Part shown: positions 42,988 through 51,931 of the stretch, in pieces | Layout of the letters: each line of letters opens with the position of its first letter | How positions within the stretch are numbered: the first letter of the stretch is position 1 | Assembly: GCF_900120295.1 (NCBI RefSeq) | Contig: NZ_LT635469.1 | Span: forward strand, 372,001 to 436,000 | DNA: 64,000 nucleotides | Direction of reading: 5' to 3' | DNA from: Blautia sp. Marseille-P3201T | GTDB taxonomy: Bacteria; Bacillota; Clostridia; Lachnospirales; Lachnospiraceae | Translations under genes and position numbers: made by a program | Notes under the pieces: generated by a model | What the model was told of the DNA's origin: nothing | The model's database searches: none | The model's input: only the letters and a program-made list of their open reading frames with translations

Positions 42988-43240
42988 AAGCTAAAAGGCT
43001 TCGTGTAGCGGCACGTAAAAGCTGTACTGTGCCCGGGCAGGGTAATTACTGGGACTATTTGATACTCGGAAGGGTATTACGCCCACACCAGGGAGATACG
43101 GTGAGTCCGCGCCGGGGACTCAATGATACCGGCGACATTTTAGACATTCGGAAGGATGTCGCGGCTGACAGCCAGCATAAAACCGCTTTTTAAGATTATT
43201 GGCGCTGGATAACAAAAAAGTTGTCCAGTGCTGTTTTTTT
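42988..43240 (+). ncRNA. Candidate structured non-coding RNA
   Basis: About 250 nt between a consensus promoter and an intrinsic terminator, with no open frame. It is clearly GC-richer than its surroundings. Clear hairpins: ATACTC-GGAA-GGGTAT (43062-43077), TGAGTCC/GGACTCA (43102-43122) and GACATTC-GGAA-GGATGTC (43143-43160). Two of them share a GGAA tetraloop with the same closing pairs. The terminator is a 13-bp stem (43201-43232) followed by seven T. It does not match a named class that I can recall with confidence. It could be a leader of the PBECR4 gene or an independent RNA. Confidence 0.6.
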
Positions 43241-43269
43241 ATACTATAGTGATGATTGGGAAAAAATAG

Positions 43270-43902
43270 ATGGGAAAACAACAGGATAGAGAGAAAATTG
43301 TACAGGAGATTAAAGTGGCTGCTGATCTGTATAGGAAGCATTTAGTAGGTAAAAGATTTCTATATGTATTTGAGGGCAGATATATTGAGGTGCTTTATAA
43401 AGCTGCCAATTTTAGACACTTGACAGGTGTGGCTACGAACCTTTCAGCAAAAAAGTTTTATAGTTATGCGGCAAAAAAGATGCTTCAGGCTTCGCAGATA
43501 TTTTTTACACCGCAGCATCCGTTTGCGTTGTGTAAGCGTAAGATTAAGCATATCGGACAGATTGCAATGCTGGCTGGCTCAGAAGGATTTATGTTGGAAG
43601 AGATTGTTACAAACACGAGAACTTATAAGTTTGGCACAACGGATCTTAATTTTACTTTATGTTTAAATAAAGAGTATGATGATAAGGGGCAGCAAAAGGG
43701 CGATTGCTTTGTAGTAGAATCGTTGCGAGATGAAGATTGCTTTTCTAAAAGTAGAACAGCCTATACAGTAACTCATATTTTTTCAGCACCGAATGATGCG
43801 AAAAAATATACAAATTTATTGTTTTTAGATGAAAACGCAACGATAGACGGTCTTCCAGATGAAATTAAAAATATGTTGGATCAAACTTTATTACATAAAT
43901 AA
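43270..43902 (+). CDS. PBECR4-type nuclease-domain protein
   Basis: A 210-aa protein. The pattern YIEVLYKAANFRHLTGV and CKRKIKHIGQIAMLAG, followed by a beta-rich part with YKFGTTDLNFTLCL and KSRTAYTVTHIF, fits the PBECR4 domain found in phage and conjugative elements and related to toxin-type RNases. The His in RHLTGV is the likely catalytic element. No antitoxin gene is obvious. The ribosome site is weak and the start lies just after the candidate RNA, so that RNA may control it. Confidence 0.65.
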   Translation: MGKQQDREKIVQEIKVAADLYRKHLVGKRFLYVFEGRYIEVLYKAANFRHLTGVATNLSAKKFYSYAAKKMLQASQIFFTPQHPFALCKRKIKHIGQIAMLAGSEGFMLEEIVTNTRTYKFGTTDLNFTLCLNKEYDDKGQQKGDCFVVESLRDEDCFSKSRTAYTVTHIFSAPNDAKKYTNLLFLDENATIDGLPDEIKNMLDQTLLHK

Positions 43903-43998
43903 AAATGGAGAGTACAGGTCTTGGCGTATGGAAAATACTACAGGACTTTCTTGCAAAAGAATTTTTTTAAGACATGAGAGAAAAGAGGTGTTTTCTAT

Positions 43999-44178
43999 AT
44001 GGCTACATCAAGTATCTTTACAGAGTTTGTGATTGAAGATCCTCAAAAGGCAGAAGCATTTATTAATGCGCTGGAAATGTCCAGTCAAGACCCAATATGG
44101 AGCCCATCTGCCACGTCCATTCCCATATTAGAAAGTGTGGAAGAGATACGGAGGTTTCTGGAAAGAAAAAACAAGTAA
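43999..44178 (+). CDS. Small mobile-element protein (59 aa)
   Basis: A 59-aa protein behind AAAAGAGG, starting MATSSIFTEFVIEDPQKAEAF. Small proteins with this opening are common in Clostridial integrative elements. Function unknown. Soluble and helical at the end. Ends 41 nt before a terminator. Confidence 0.75.
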   Translation: MATSSIFTEFVIEDPQKAEAFINALEMSSQDPIWSPSATSIPILESVEEIRRFLERKNK

Positions 44179-44219
44179 GCCTATGTATTGGCAAATATCT
44201 TAGATAAATAGAAGCTATT

Positions 44220-44256
44220 GGAGAGGAGTCGATATGTGACATTCTCTCCTTTTTTA
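44220..44256 (+). terminator. Intrinsic terminator
   Basis: GGAGAG pairs with CTCTCC, with an inner GTC/GAC helix in the loop, followed by a run of seven T. Confidence 0.65.
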
Positions 44257-44456
44257 TGCCTAAATGAAGAGATAATGCAGTGCTTTTTCGTAAACGGTGC
44301 AAAAATCGTTTTCAATGCGTTCAGATATAATAAATCTCTAAAACAAAAAAAGGAAAGAAATGGTAATGAAACGGGGAAATCTTGCCCCCATAGTCCATTA
44401 CCAGGGAAAGGATTTGTAATTATAATAGAGCCTGTAATCAACGAGGAGATAAAAGA

Positions 44457-44813
44457 ATGCAGAATGAACTTTATATTGTAGCAGATGCCATAAAAGCCTT
44501 GCGGGAAGCCAGGGGGCTGACCCAGGAGCAGCTTGCGGAGAAAGCGGATATTTCTGTATCACATTTGGCAAAGATTGAAACACATGCCAGACTTATGGGA
44601 ATGAAAACTTATATACGGCTGCTGGAAGCTATGGATATTCCCATAAAAGAACACTTCATACACATGGGAACAGCGAAAAAAGATATGATGCTGAAGGAGA
44701 AAATCTGGTATCTGGTACAGGATTGTGATGAAAGAGAAACCAGCCTTTTGATTTATTCCATAGAGGGAATTAAGAAAGGGCTAAAGGAATATCAGCAAGA
44801 CAGCAGGAAGTGA
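44457..44813 (+). CDS. XRE-family regulator of the mobile element
   Basis: A 118-aa protein. Helix-turn-helix at about 8-62 (LREARGLTQEQLAEKADIS, then SHLAKIETHARLMGMKTYIRLLEAMDI). The C-terminal part may bind a partner. Its TGA overlaps a possible GTG of the next gene, so the two form an operon. Probably controls excision or the recombinases. Confidence 0.88.
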   Translation: MQNELYIVADAIKALREARGLTQEQLAEKADISVSHLAKIETHARLMGMKTYIRLLEAMDIPIKEHFIHMGTAKKDMMLKEKIWYLVQDCDERETSLLIYSIEGIKKGLKEYQQDSRK

Positions 44814-44839
44814 GAATACAGATGGGGAGGAAAAGGGAA

Positions 44840-45295
44840 ATGTTATCAAGAGAAAAGGTAGAAGCAGTATTATTTAAAATGGGAATGCCGGCCAATGTAA
44901 AAGGATTTGGTTATATCGTGGACTGTGTTCTGATCCTGGAGAAAGACAGCAAGATCAAAACCACATATCTGTACTTTAAGGTAGCCCAGCAAAATGGCAC
45001 GACAGGGCAGCGGGTAGAACGGGCAATCCGCCATGCGTTTGATATTGTCCGAAGCTGCAGAGGTGATTATGATGTGGTGAACCATTATATCGGTTTTATC
45101 AACTGTGCCAATTCCCCTTCCTTATCCATGCTTACAATGAAGATACGGGAGGAAGCACTGGAAGTACCGGAACCAAAACCGGAAAAGAAAGAAGAGAACG
45201 TGATTACGGGAATTACCGAAGACCGGCTTTTGGAGTTGATGCGGCAGGCATATACGGAATTTTGGGCAGATATGATTATCCGGTTAAAAAAATAA
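44840..45295 (+). CDS. Stand-alone Spo0A C-terminal-domain protein
   Basis: A 151-aa protein. The ATG at 44840 has GGGGAGG 9 nt upstream; an overlapping GTG at 44810 is an alternative. Residues 1-105 resemble the DNA-binding domain of Spo0A (VEAVLFKMGMPANVKGFGYIVDCV, then TTGQRVERAIRHAFDI). The receiver domain is absent. A linker and an amphipathic helix follow. It may tie the element to the host sporulation programme or simply use this fold for local control. Confidence 0.75.
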   Translation: MLSREKVEAVLFKMGMPANVKGFGYIVDCVLILEKDSKIKTTYLYFKVAQQNGTTGQRVERAIRHAFDIVRSCRGDYDVVNHYIGFINCANSPSLSMLTMKIREEALEVPEPKPEKKEENVITGITEDRLLELMRQAYTEFWADMIIRLKK

Positions 45296-45319
45296 AGAGA
45301 AATGCAGACCGAAAACAGT

Positions 45320-45357
45320 CTGCCAAAACACATCAGGGTTATGGTGTCTTTTGGCAG
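45320..45357. terminator. Hairpin after the Spo0A-like gene
   Basis: CTGCCAAAA and TTTTGGCAG pair around a 20-nt loop containing a further CAC/GTG pairing. The following T-run is short. Confidence 0.6.
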
Positions 45358-45930
45358 GCTGATGTTTTCAGCCGGGAAGAACCTTGAAAACTGAATATCA
45401 GTATGGTGATATTTTTTTAAAACAAACGTGTCATTTCTGACGCTAATCTATAGAAATATCTTAAAGGACACAAAACATTTCGGCACATTCTATTTTGTAT
45501 GATGCAGGGTCATGAGCTGTGCGAAGATACATTTGTCCGCATTGACAGCAGGTAAGGCAGAAAAGAAGCGGATCAAACAAGGAATCGTAGAAGATGAAGG
45601 AAAAGTGTGAGCAGCGCCCGGACATAGGCTGTGGGTGGCAGGCAGTCTGAAAGCCGAATGATAATGATACCTTTGCATAAAACACTGCAACCAGGGTAGC
45701 GTCTGGGACATGCTGCAGCGGGAAAGGGTGCTGCAGGGTGTCAGGCGGCCAGCCGGGCCGGTCCTACATGCTCCCGTTCACACCGGGGTGAGAAAATAAA
45801 AAACATGCTGGCAGGGAAAGCCCTGCCGGTATGGTGTGTAAAATGGGTTCATTTTAGGGCTATGGGGAAACGCCGGTTTCTTTATAGCCCTGGAATGAAA
45901 ACAGGAGCCAAAGAAAGAGGAGGCAGAGCA
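45358..45930. other. 570-base GC-rich non-coding region with several hairpins
   Basis: No convincing gene. Hairpins include GGCAGGG-AAAG-CCCTGCC (near 45813-45830) and GGGCTAT/ATAGCCC (about 45858-45888), besides CTGCAG-flanked and CCGG-rich segments near 45700-45770. This could be a leader RNA for the downstream operon or an origin or recombination region of the element. Confidence 0.4.
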
Positions 45931-46476
45931 ATGAATAGAGAGATGTTACAGAAACTGTTTTCAGAAGATAAAGAGGTCTTTCAGGGAGGAATGTTATTCC
46001 CTGCATGGATCTGCAAAGGAAAAAAAGAGATAGAAAATAGGAACAGTCCCCAGCGGGCGGCAGTGTATCTGGATATTCCCATTCCATGTGCCGGGCTTTT
46101 GTATTATGAAAAAGAAAAAAGCCTGCATTACTGTGAACAGCAGACTTACCATGTGGTTACTTTACTGGAAGGTGTAGGGTGTGGTAATTCTATAGAAAAA
46201 GAAAACTGGCAGAGACTGGCAGTGCTTGCAGGAAAAGGCATGATTGACGTGATTGTGGTATCCGGGCTTAGCAGGTTATCCTATTGTCCGGAGGAAATTT
46301 TACAGACTATGGAACTGCTCCAGGCTTTCCAGGTGCAGATCGACTGTATCGGTTATGGGATTTTAGATTATGCCAGACTGAAACAGTATTTAATGCACAC
46401 CTGGGAGAAACAGGAACAATTTGAGCAGGACTTAGATGCGTATCTGTGCAGTTGCTGTACCAGGGAAGGGATATAA
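45931..46476 (+). CDS. Recombinase-domain-like accessory protein
   Basis: A 181-aa protein behind GAGGAGG. The segment LAGKGMIDVIVVSGLSRLSY is the counterpart of the catalytic-domain strand and helix D-x-I-I-V-K-D-L-S-R-L-G in serine recombinases, and IDCIGYG follows in the right place. The N-terminal catalytic Ser region is not recognisable. It may be an inactive recombinase relative that assists the three large enzymes downstream. It ends one base into the next gene. Confidence 0.6.
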   Translation: MNREMLQKLFSEDKEVFQGGMLFPAWICKGKKEIENRNSPQRAAVYLDIPIPCAGLLYYEKEKSLHYCEQQTYHVVTLLEGVGCGNSIEKENWQRLAVLAGKGMIDVIVVSGLSRLSYCPEEILQTMELLQAFQVQIDCIGYGILDYARLKQYLMHTWEKQEQFEQDLDAYLCSCCTREGI

Positions 46477-46730
46477 TGCTCTCGCGGGAAGAACTGCTGA
46501 AGATGCGGGAAATGACGTTTGAGGACATTGACCCGAAAGAGATACAAGATGTAGAGAAACTGAAGATTGATGTAAAAAAGAGCAAACCGGAGAAGGTTCG
46601 GGAAATCCTGGAGTCCGGAAAGAACCCTTATTTTCTGAAATATAAGGGGATTACCATAAAGATTGGGTTTGCTTCTACCAACCGTACCATAGAGGAAGCC
46701 ATGCAAAGCCTTGTGCAGATGAAATGGTAA
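46476..46730 (+). CDS. Small mobile-element protein (84 aa, DUF6870-like)
   Basis: An 84-aa protein starting in the stop of the previous gene. The pattern MREMTFEDIDPKEIQDVEKL and KNPYFLKYKGITIKI resembles small proteins found beside recombinases in Lachnospiraceae elements. Function unknown. Confidence 0.7.
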   Translation: MLSREELLKMREMTFEDIDPKEIQDVEKLKIDVKKSKPEKVREILESGKNPYFLKYKGITIKIGFASTNRTIEEAMQSLVQMKW

Positions 46731-46830
46731 AGCCACGACAGGGATAGGGAAGAAAGCGGATTGTTGGCAGATTACAGGGTGGACAAACCTTCTGGACTAT
46801 GGTAGGATGATGGCAAGGACCTAGTAGCCT

Positions 46831-46872
46831 CTATCATTTAGGGAATCGGCTGACGAATCTAAATGATAGGAG
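46831..46872 (+). promoter_or_regulatory. Hairpin overlapping the first recombinase ribosome site
   Basis: CTATCATTTAG (46831-46841) and CTAAATGATAG (46859-46869) form a perfect 11-bp stem. The right arm runs into the AGGAG ribosome site (46868-46872) of the recombinase gene starting at 46881, so folding could hide it. Confidence 0.5.
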
Positions 46873-46880
46873 CGAATACA

Positions 46881-48548
46881 ATGAAAAATCAAATACTTAA
46901 AAAAATCTATCGTGCGGTTGTTTACCTGCGCCTTTCTGACGAAGATGGTGATAACAGGGAAAGCGACAGCATATCAAACCAGAGGATACTAATCCATAGC
47001 TTCTTAAAGAGCCACCCTGAAATTCAGGTGGTAAAAGAATGTGTAGATGATGGATATACAGGCACAAACTTTAACCGCCCCGGTTTTCAGGAAATGCTGC
47101 GTATGCTGGAAGAGGGGGAAGCAGACTGTATTATTGTCAAAGACCTTTCCCGTTATGGAAGGGACTTTTCCGGTGTTTTACAGTATGTGGAACGTATCCT
47201 GCCGAAAATGGGTGTGCGCCTGATCCTTGTCAATGACAATTATGACAGCCTCACGCCAAATCGTGATTTCCTTACCCTGAGATTTAAAAGTTTAATCAAT
47301 GACCTTTATCCTGCGGATACCTCCAAAAGTGTGCGCTCTCATTTGTATGTCAAAATGACAGCCGGGCAGTGTGTAGCGCCTTTTGCTTTTTATGGTTATC
47401 TGAAATCCGAAGAGGATAAACATAAGCTAGTTATGGACGAAGTGGCAGCTTCTGTTGTACGGGATATTTACCACATGAAAATGCAGGGCTGCAGCCTAAC
47501 GGATATATCCGAAGAATTAAACCGGCGTGGGATCTTGACGCCTCTTCGGTATAAGCAGGTATATTTAAAACAGAAATTAAAGACAGGGTTCCGTCTGACG
47601 GAAAAACCGGTCTGGATGCCAACTATGGTGCGTCGTATCCTTCTTGATGAACGCTACACCGGAGTGCTGATACAGGGAAAAACCACAACGCCCAACCATA
47701 AAGTAAAGGTTGTGATCCACAAAGAGGAAGCTGAGTGGATACGGTATGAAAATGCCTTTGAGCCGGTTATCAACAGACACCAATATGAAGTGGTGGGCAA
47801 CCTGATGAAAATGGATACCATGAGAGGGGCAAAGGGGCTGGCGCTTCTTTCCGGCCTGGTAAAATGCGGGGACTGTAAAGAAAGCATGGTGCTGAAAAGC
47901 CCGGATAAAGTCCACCACTATTATGTATGTTCGACTTCCCTTTATGAAAAGCAGTGCAGTTCCCATAGTATCAGTGAGAAAAAACTGGTAGGGGCTGTGA
48001 CAGAAGCAATCCTGCATTATATTTCTGTTCTGGTGGAACTGAAGGAGATATTGGCGTATGTAAAAACTGCCTCAATCCCAAGACAGCGGCTTTTGGAAGA
48101 AGACAAAAAACTGGAGATGCTAGAAAAGGAGAGCCAGAGGATCTTAAACATTAAAGTAAAACTGTATGACAGTTTTGCAGAAGAAATCCTGGACCGGACA
48201 GAATTTGAAACCTTCAAAGCAAAGTATGACCAGTCTTTAGAGGAAATCCGGCAGGCAATGGAGTGCCAGCAAAGGGAAATCCGAAACCTGCAGGAAACCC
48301 TTGAAAAACAGCAGGAGTGGCTGGAATATTTTCTGGAATACCAGGACCGGACGGAAGTGGACCGCTTAATGCTGGTAAATCTGGTCAAACGGATTGAGGT
48401 ATATGAGCAGAAGCGCATTATCATTCATTTTTGGTTTGAAGATGAATTTGAAAAGGCATTGGGACTGCTGGAAACAGTAAACAGGGCAAAGCCGGATCAG
48501 CGTGTGGAAGCCTTCCTGAAAGGAAAGGGGGCGGAAGCAAGTGCCTAA
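46881..48548 (+). CDS. Large serine recombinase 1
   Basis: A 555-aa enzyme; ATG at 46881 follows AGGAGCG. The catalytic domain opens with AVVYLRLSDED with the nucleophile region DSISNQR (Ser in the family position), then DDGYTGTNFNRPGF and VKDLSRYGRD. A recombinase domain and a zinc-ribbon (CGDC ... YYVC ... CSSH) follow, then a coiled coil at about 390-480. It should cut and rejoin DNA for integration or excision of the island. It overlaps the next recombinase by 8 nt. Confidence 0.94.
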   Translation: MKNQILKKIYRAVVYLRLSDEDGDNRESDSISNQRILIHSFLKSHPEIQVVKECVDDGYTGTNFNRPGFQEMLRMLEEGEADCIIVKDLSRYGRDFSGVLQYVERILPKMGVRLILVNDNYDSLTPNRDFLTLRFKSLINDLYPADTSKSVRSHLYVKMTAGQCVAPFAFYGYLKSEEDKHKLVMDEVAASVVRDIYHMKMQGCSLTDISEELNRRGILTPLRYKQVYLKQKLKTGFRLTEKPVWMPTMVRRILLDERYTGVLIQGKTTTPNHKVKVVIHKEEAEWIRYENAFEPVINRHQYEVVGNLMKMDTMRGAKGLALLSGLVKCGDCKESMVLKSPDKVHHYYVCSTSLYEKQCSSHSISEKKLVGAVTEAILHYISVLVELKEILAYVKTASIPRQRLLEEDKKLEMLEKESQRILNIKVKLYDSFAEEILDRTEFETFKAKYDQSLEEIRQAMECQQREIRNLQETLEKQQEWLEYFLEYQDRTEVDRLMLVNLVKRIEVYEQKRIIIHFWFEDEFEKALGLLETVNRAKPDQRVEAFLKGKGAEASA

Positions 48549-50232
48549 GGTAAGCAAAAGAGGACAGAAAAGACAAAACAGCAAGCCGGAAATGAAGTAT
48601 CTGAGAACCTATATTTATGTAAGGCTTTCCGAAAAGGACGGAGGGCATGGCAGAAGGGATTCCATTTATATCCAAAAACAGATTTGCGAAGACTACGCAA
48701 AGAAACACCCGGAAATGCTGGTGGTAAAAGTCTATGCGGATAATGGTGTGACAGGTACAACGTTCCAAAGGGACGCATTTGAAGAATTGATGGAAGATGT
48801 AGCAAATAAAAAGGTTGATTGCATCATTGTAAAGGATTTTGCCCGGTTTGGAAGGGACGCCTTAAATGCTGTCGATTTGATTGATGTGATTTTCCCAACC
48901 TTAAATATCCGGTTTGTTTCCGTTATGGACGAATATGACAGTGCAAACCCGGCTTGTGTAGAAGACCGGACCACCAATATTTTGAAGCACTTTATGAATG
49001 ATTATTATGCCAGGGAAGTTTCAGAGAAACTGGTACAGGCACACCGGCTGTCCAGGGAACGGGGAGAGTTCTGGGGTTCCAGACCTCCTTATGGATACCA
49101 AAGGGCAGAGGAAAACAGCAAGAAGCTGGTGCCGGAACCAGAGGAAGCAGAAATAATCCGGCAGATTTTTTACTGGTATGTGTTTGAAGAAATGTCAAGC
49201 TATGATATAGCAAGGGAACTGAATGGAAGAAAGGTATTAGGACCGGAGGACAGCTATCAGAAAAGGAAACAGGGAAAGGAGCCGGAAAAAAGGCGGTTAT
49301 GGAGATCAGACGGTATCCGGAAGATTTTACAGAACCCCGTTTATATAGGCGCTGCTGTTTATGGGAAAACAAAACAGATGCTTGCGCAGAATATTCCCCT
49401 TCAGATGATACCAAAAGAGCAGTGGGAAGTGTGTGAAAATGCCTGGGAAGCAGTTGTGGAACAGGCGATTTATGAGAAAGCACAGGAAATTGCAAAGGAA
49501 CGCTGGAAAGATACATTAGATAACTGGGCTGCAAACCCAAAAGAAAAGCAGGGGGCAGATGGTCCTTTTAAGGGAAGGATTTTCTGCGGACATTGCGGAA
49601 GACGTCTTGGAAGGGGCAGGAATGGTGGCAATGAGAAACATAAATATATGGCTTATAAATGCCCGTCCTTTTCCCTTACCGATCATACGGAATGTTTCCG
49701 GGCAGTGAATGAAATCTACATCAATCAGGCAGTCAAGGCAGCACTCCGCTATCAGATCCAGCTTGCTGTGGAAAGTAAGAAGACCTATGGTGCTGAGTTT
49801 TATCAGAAGCTGGAGCAGGAGGTAGCAGAAAAAATAAAAAGTGCCAGACAGAAGTATGAGAAATATGGAAGAAAACTGGAAACCTTGTTCGAGCATTATG
49901 CTACCGGGCTGTTGGACTGCAAGGAATATCAGGAGATTAAAGCAACCTATCAGGAAGAACAGCAAGCAGCCAGACAGAATATGAAGCAGATACAGCTACG
50001 TGGACAGCATCTATTAGATCAGGTGAAGGCAAGAATGGACTGGACAGAGGAACTTCTAAAGTACCAAAGGTTCCGGAAGATAGAGAAAGGGATTGCGGAC
50101 CGCTTTATTGAAAAGATTACGGTATATTCCAAAGACTATGTGGAAATCGTGTTCTGGTTTGGGGATTTATTTGAAAAAGAGCTGGAAAAAGAACTGGCCA
50201 ATATGGAAGGAGGTCTTCCGTATGCAGTATGA
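48541..50232 (+). CDS. Large serine recombinase 2
   Basis: A 563-aa enzyme starting at GTG inside the end of recombinase 1. Motifs: TYIYVRLSEKDGG, RRDSIYIQKQI with the Ser, DNGVTGTTFQRDAF, VKDFARFGRD. The zinc ribbon reads CGHCGRRLG ... YKCPSF, and a long coiled coil lies near 410-500. Clearly related to the two neighbours but not a recent copy. Ends 11 nt into the third recombinase gene. Confidence 0.94.
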   Translation: MPKVSKRGQKRQNSKPEMKYLRTYIYVRLSEKDGGHGRRDSIYIQKQICEDYAKKHPEMLVVKVYADNGVTGTTFQRDAFEELMEDVANKKVDCIIVKDFARFGRDALNAVDLIDVIFPTLNIRFVSVMDEYDSANPACVEDRTTNILKHFMNDYYAREVSEKLVQAHRLSRERGEFWGSRPPYGYQRAEENSKKLVPEPEEAEIIRQIFYWYVFEEMSSYDIARELNGRKVLGPEDSYQKRKQGKEPEKRRLWRSDGIRKILQNPVYIGAAVYGKTKQMLAQNIPLQMIPKEQWEVCENAWEAVVEQAIYEKAQEIAKERWKDTLDNWAANPKEKQGADGPFKGRIFCGHCGRRLGRGRNGGNEKHKYMAYKCPSFSLTDHTECFRAVNEIYINQAVKAALRYQIQLAVESKKTYGAEFYQKLEQEVAEKIKSARQKYEKYGRKLETLFEHYATGLLDCKEYQEIKATYQEEQQAARQNMKQIQLRGQHLLDQVKARMDWTEELLKYQRFRKIEKGIADRFIEKITVYSKDYVEIVFWFGDLFEKELEKELANMEGGLPYAV

Positions 50233-51796
50233 TTTTCTTTTTGCTTATCTGCGTCTTTCCAGAGATGATAAAGAAAAAATGGAGGAAAGCAACAGCATTA
50301 AAAATCAAAGGCTTTTGATCCAGCATTTTGTAGAAAAACAGCCGGAATTTGCAGGGGCAAAGGTTTTCTTCTTCGTAGATGACGGTTACAGCGGTACAAC
50401 CTTTGACCGCCCGGAATTTAAGCGCATGATAGGGCTGATCACCAGGAGAAAACGGATCTGTATCATTGTCAAAGATTTGAGCCGCCTGGGAAGGGATACC
50501 ATAGAAACACAAAACTATATCGAAAAAATATTTCCGTTCCTTGGGGTGCGCTTCATTTCAATCAATGATTTTTATGACAGCAGCCAGAAACCTTCTGAAA
50601 GAAAGGATACGGAGATTAAATTTAAGAACCTGATCAATGGGATTTATCCCCAGATTTGTTCCGACAATATCAAAAAAGTCATGAGGAAGCAGGCTGAAAT
50701 GGGACAATATCATGGTTCAATCCCAACATACGGATATTGCTTCCATGACGGGGTGCATACAAAACTTCATCTGGATACGGAGGCAGCCTCCATTGTGAGA
50801 GGGATCTTCGACCAGAGGTTAGCAGGAATGAGTTATGCAGACATTGCCAGGGCTCTGAACGAAAAAGAACTTGAAACACCTACGGTATATCTACAAAGGA
50901 AAGGCTGGGCACCGGAATCAAAGAAATCCGTACAGTTCTGGGACGGAAATTTAGTGAAACAGATTTTATTTAATCCGGTTTATGCAGGACTGACAGTAAG
51001 AGGGAAAACAGAAACCAGGGTTCCGTCAAAAAGAGAGTGCCGGTATATTCCAAGAGAGGATTGGATTTGTGTAGGAGGAAGACATGAAGCGATTGTAACG
51101 GAACAGGAACTCCAGAAGGTTCAGGACATGGTAGAGAAAAGGAGAAAATATTATGGGAGGACACCGTCTCCTGAAAATATTTTTTCAGGCCTGATCCGTT
51201 GCGGACATTGTGGTCGGAAAATGAGAATACGGGTGGCATATAAAGAAAAACCGATTTATTGTGGAAGCACTACAACAGCCCCAAATGCTTCCTGTTATCC
51301 AAAGAAATATAAGCAGAAAGAGTTGGAAGAACTGGTGCTAATTATGATAAGACAGCAGGCAGCCCTTGCAGAGGATACCATAAAGCAGTTAAAGAAAGCC
51401 AATCAGACTTTGAATATTCCGAAACTCCGGTATCGGAAAAAGCAATATGAAAAGAAGTTGGCGCTTTGTAAACAGGAGAAAATGGAACTGTATGAACAAT
51501 ATGCAGAAGAACATATTTCTTTGAAGGATTACCTGGCACGAAAACAAACCTGTATGGAGAAAACAGCAGCTTATCAGCAAAAGATACAGGAGATAGAAGC
51601 AAGGATTTTAAAAGGGGAGGAGGAAAAACAAAAGGAGAAATCAGAAGGACTGCAACTTTTTGTAAAATATCAGGGATTGGAAGAGCTGTCTTATGAAGTT
51701 CTGCATGAGCTGATAGAAGTCATAAATTTTTATGATCCGGAACATATTGAAATTGTATGGAAATACAGGGACGAATTTCTGAAAGCAGTAGGATAA
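50222..51796 (+). CDS. Large serine recombinase 3
   Basis: A 524-aa enzyme; ATG at 50222 follows GGAGG. Motifs: LFAYLRLSRDDKE, ESNSIKNQRL with the Ser, DDGYSGTTFDRPEF and VKDLSRLGRD. The zinc ribbon reads RCGHCGRKM ... YCGS ... C, followed by a coiled coil (about 400-480). All three catalytic domains look intact. Three overlapping recombinases suggest that several are needed together. Confidence 0.94.
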   Translation: MQYDFLFAYLRLSRDDKEKMEESNSIKNQRLLIQHFVEKQPEFAGAKVFFFVDDGYSGTTFDRPEFKRMIGLITRRKRICIIVKDLSRLGRDTIETQNYIEKIFPFLGVRFISINDFYDSSQKPSERKDTEIKFKNLINGIYPQICSDNIKKVMRKQAEMGQYHGSIPTYGYCFHDGVHTKLHLDTEAASIVRGIFDQRLAGMSYADIARALNEKELETPTVYLQRKGWAPESKKSVQFWDGNLVKQILFNPVYAGLTVRGKTETRVPSKRECRYIPREDWICVGGRHEAIVTEQELQKVQDMVEKRRKYYGRTPSPENIFSGLIRCGHCGRKMRIRVAYKEKPIYCGSTTTAPNASCYPKKYKQKELEELVLIMIRQQAALAEDTIKQLKKANQTLNIPKLRYRKKQYEKKLALCKQEKMELYEQYAEEHISLKDYLARKQTCMEKTAAYQQKIQEIEARILKGEEEKQKEKSEGLQLFVKYQGLEELSYEVLHELIEVINFYDPEHIEIVWKYRDEFLKAVG

Positions 51797-51852
51797 GAAA
51801 GAACTGGGAGAGCTTATTGTCCTAGATTCCGGTAGAGAAAAAGATTTCATAA

Positions 51853-51890
51853 AAGAGGAGGAAAACGCTGCGGTGTCTTCCTCTTCTTTG
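51853..51890 (+). terminator. Imperfect terminator hairpin after the recombinases
   Basis: AAGAGGAGGAAAAC pairs imperfectly with GTGTCTTCCTCTT and is followed by a T-rich stretch. Confidence 0.5.
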
Positions 51891-51931
51891 GTATTAGGAG
51901 AAAATTTGGCAAAGAAGATGGGGGAAGAGCC

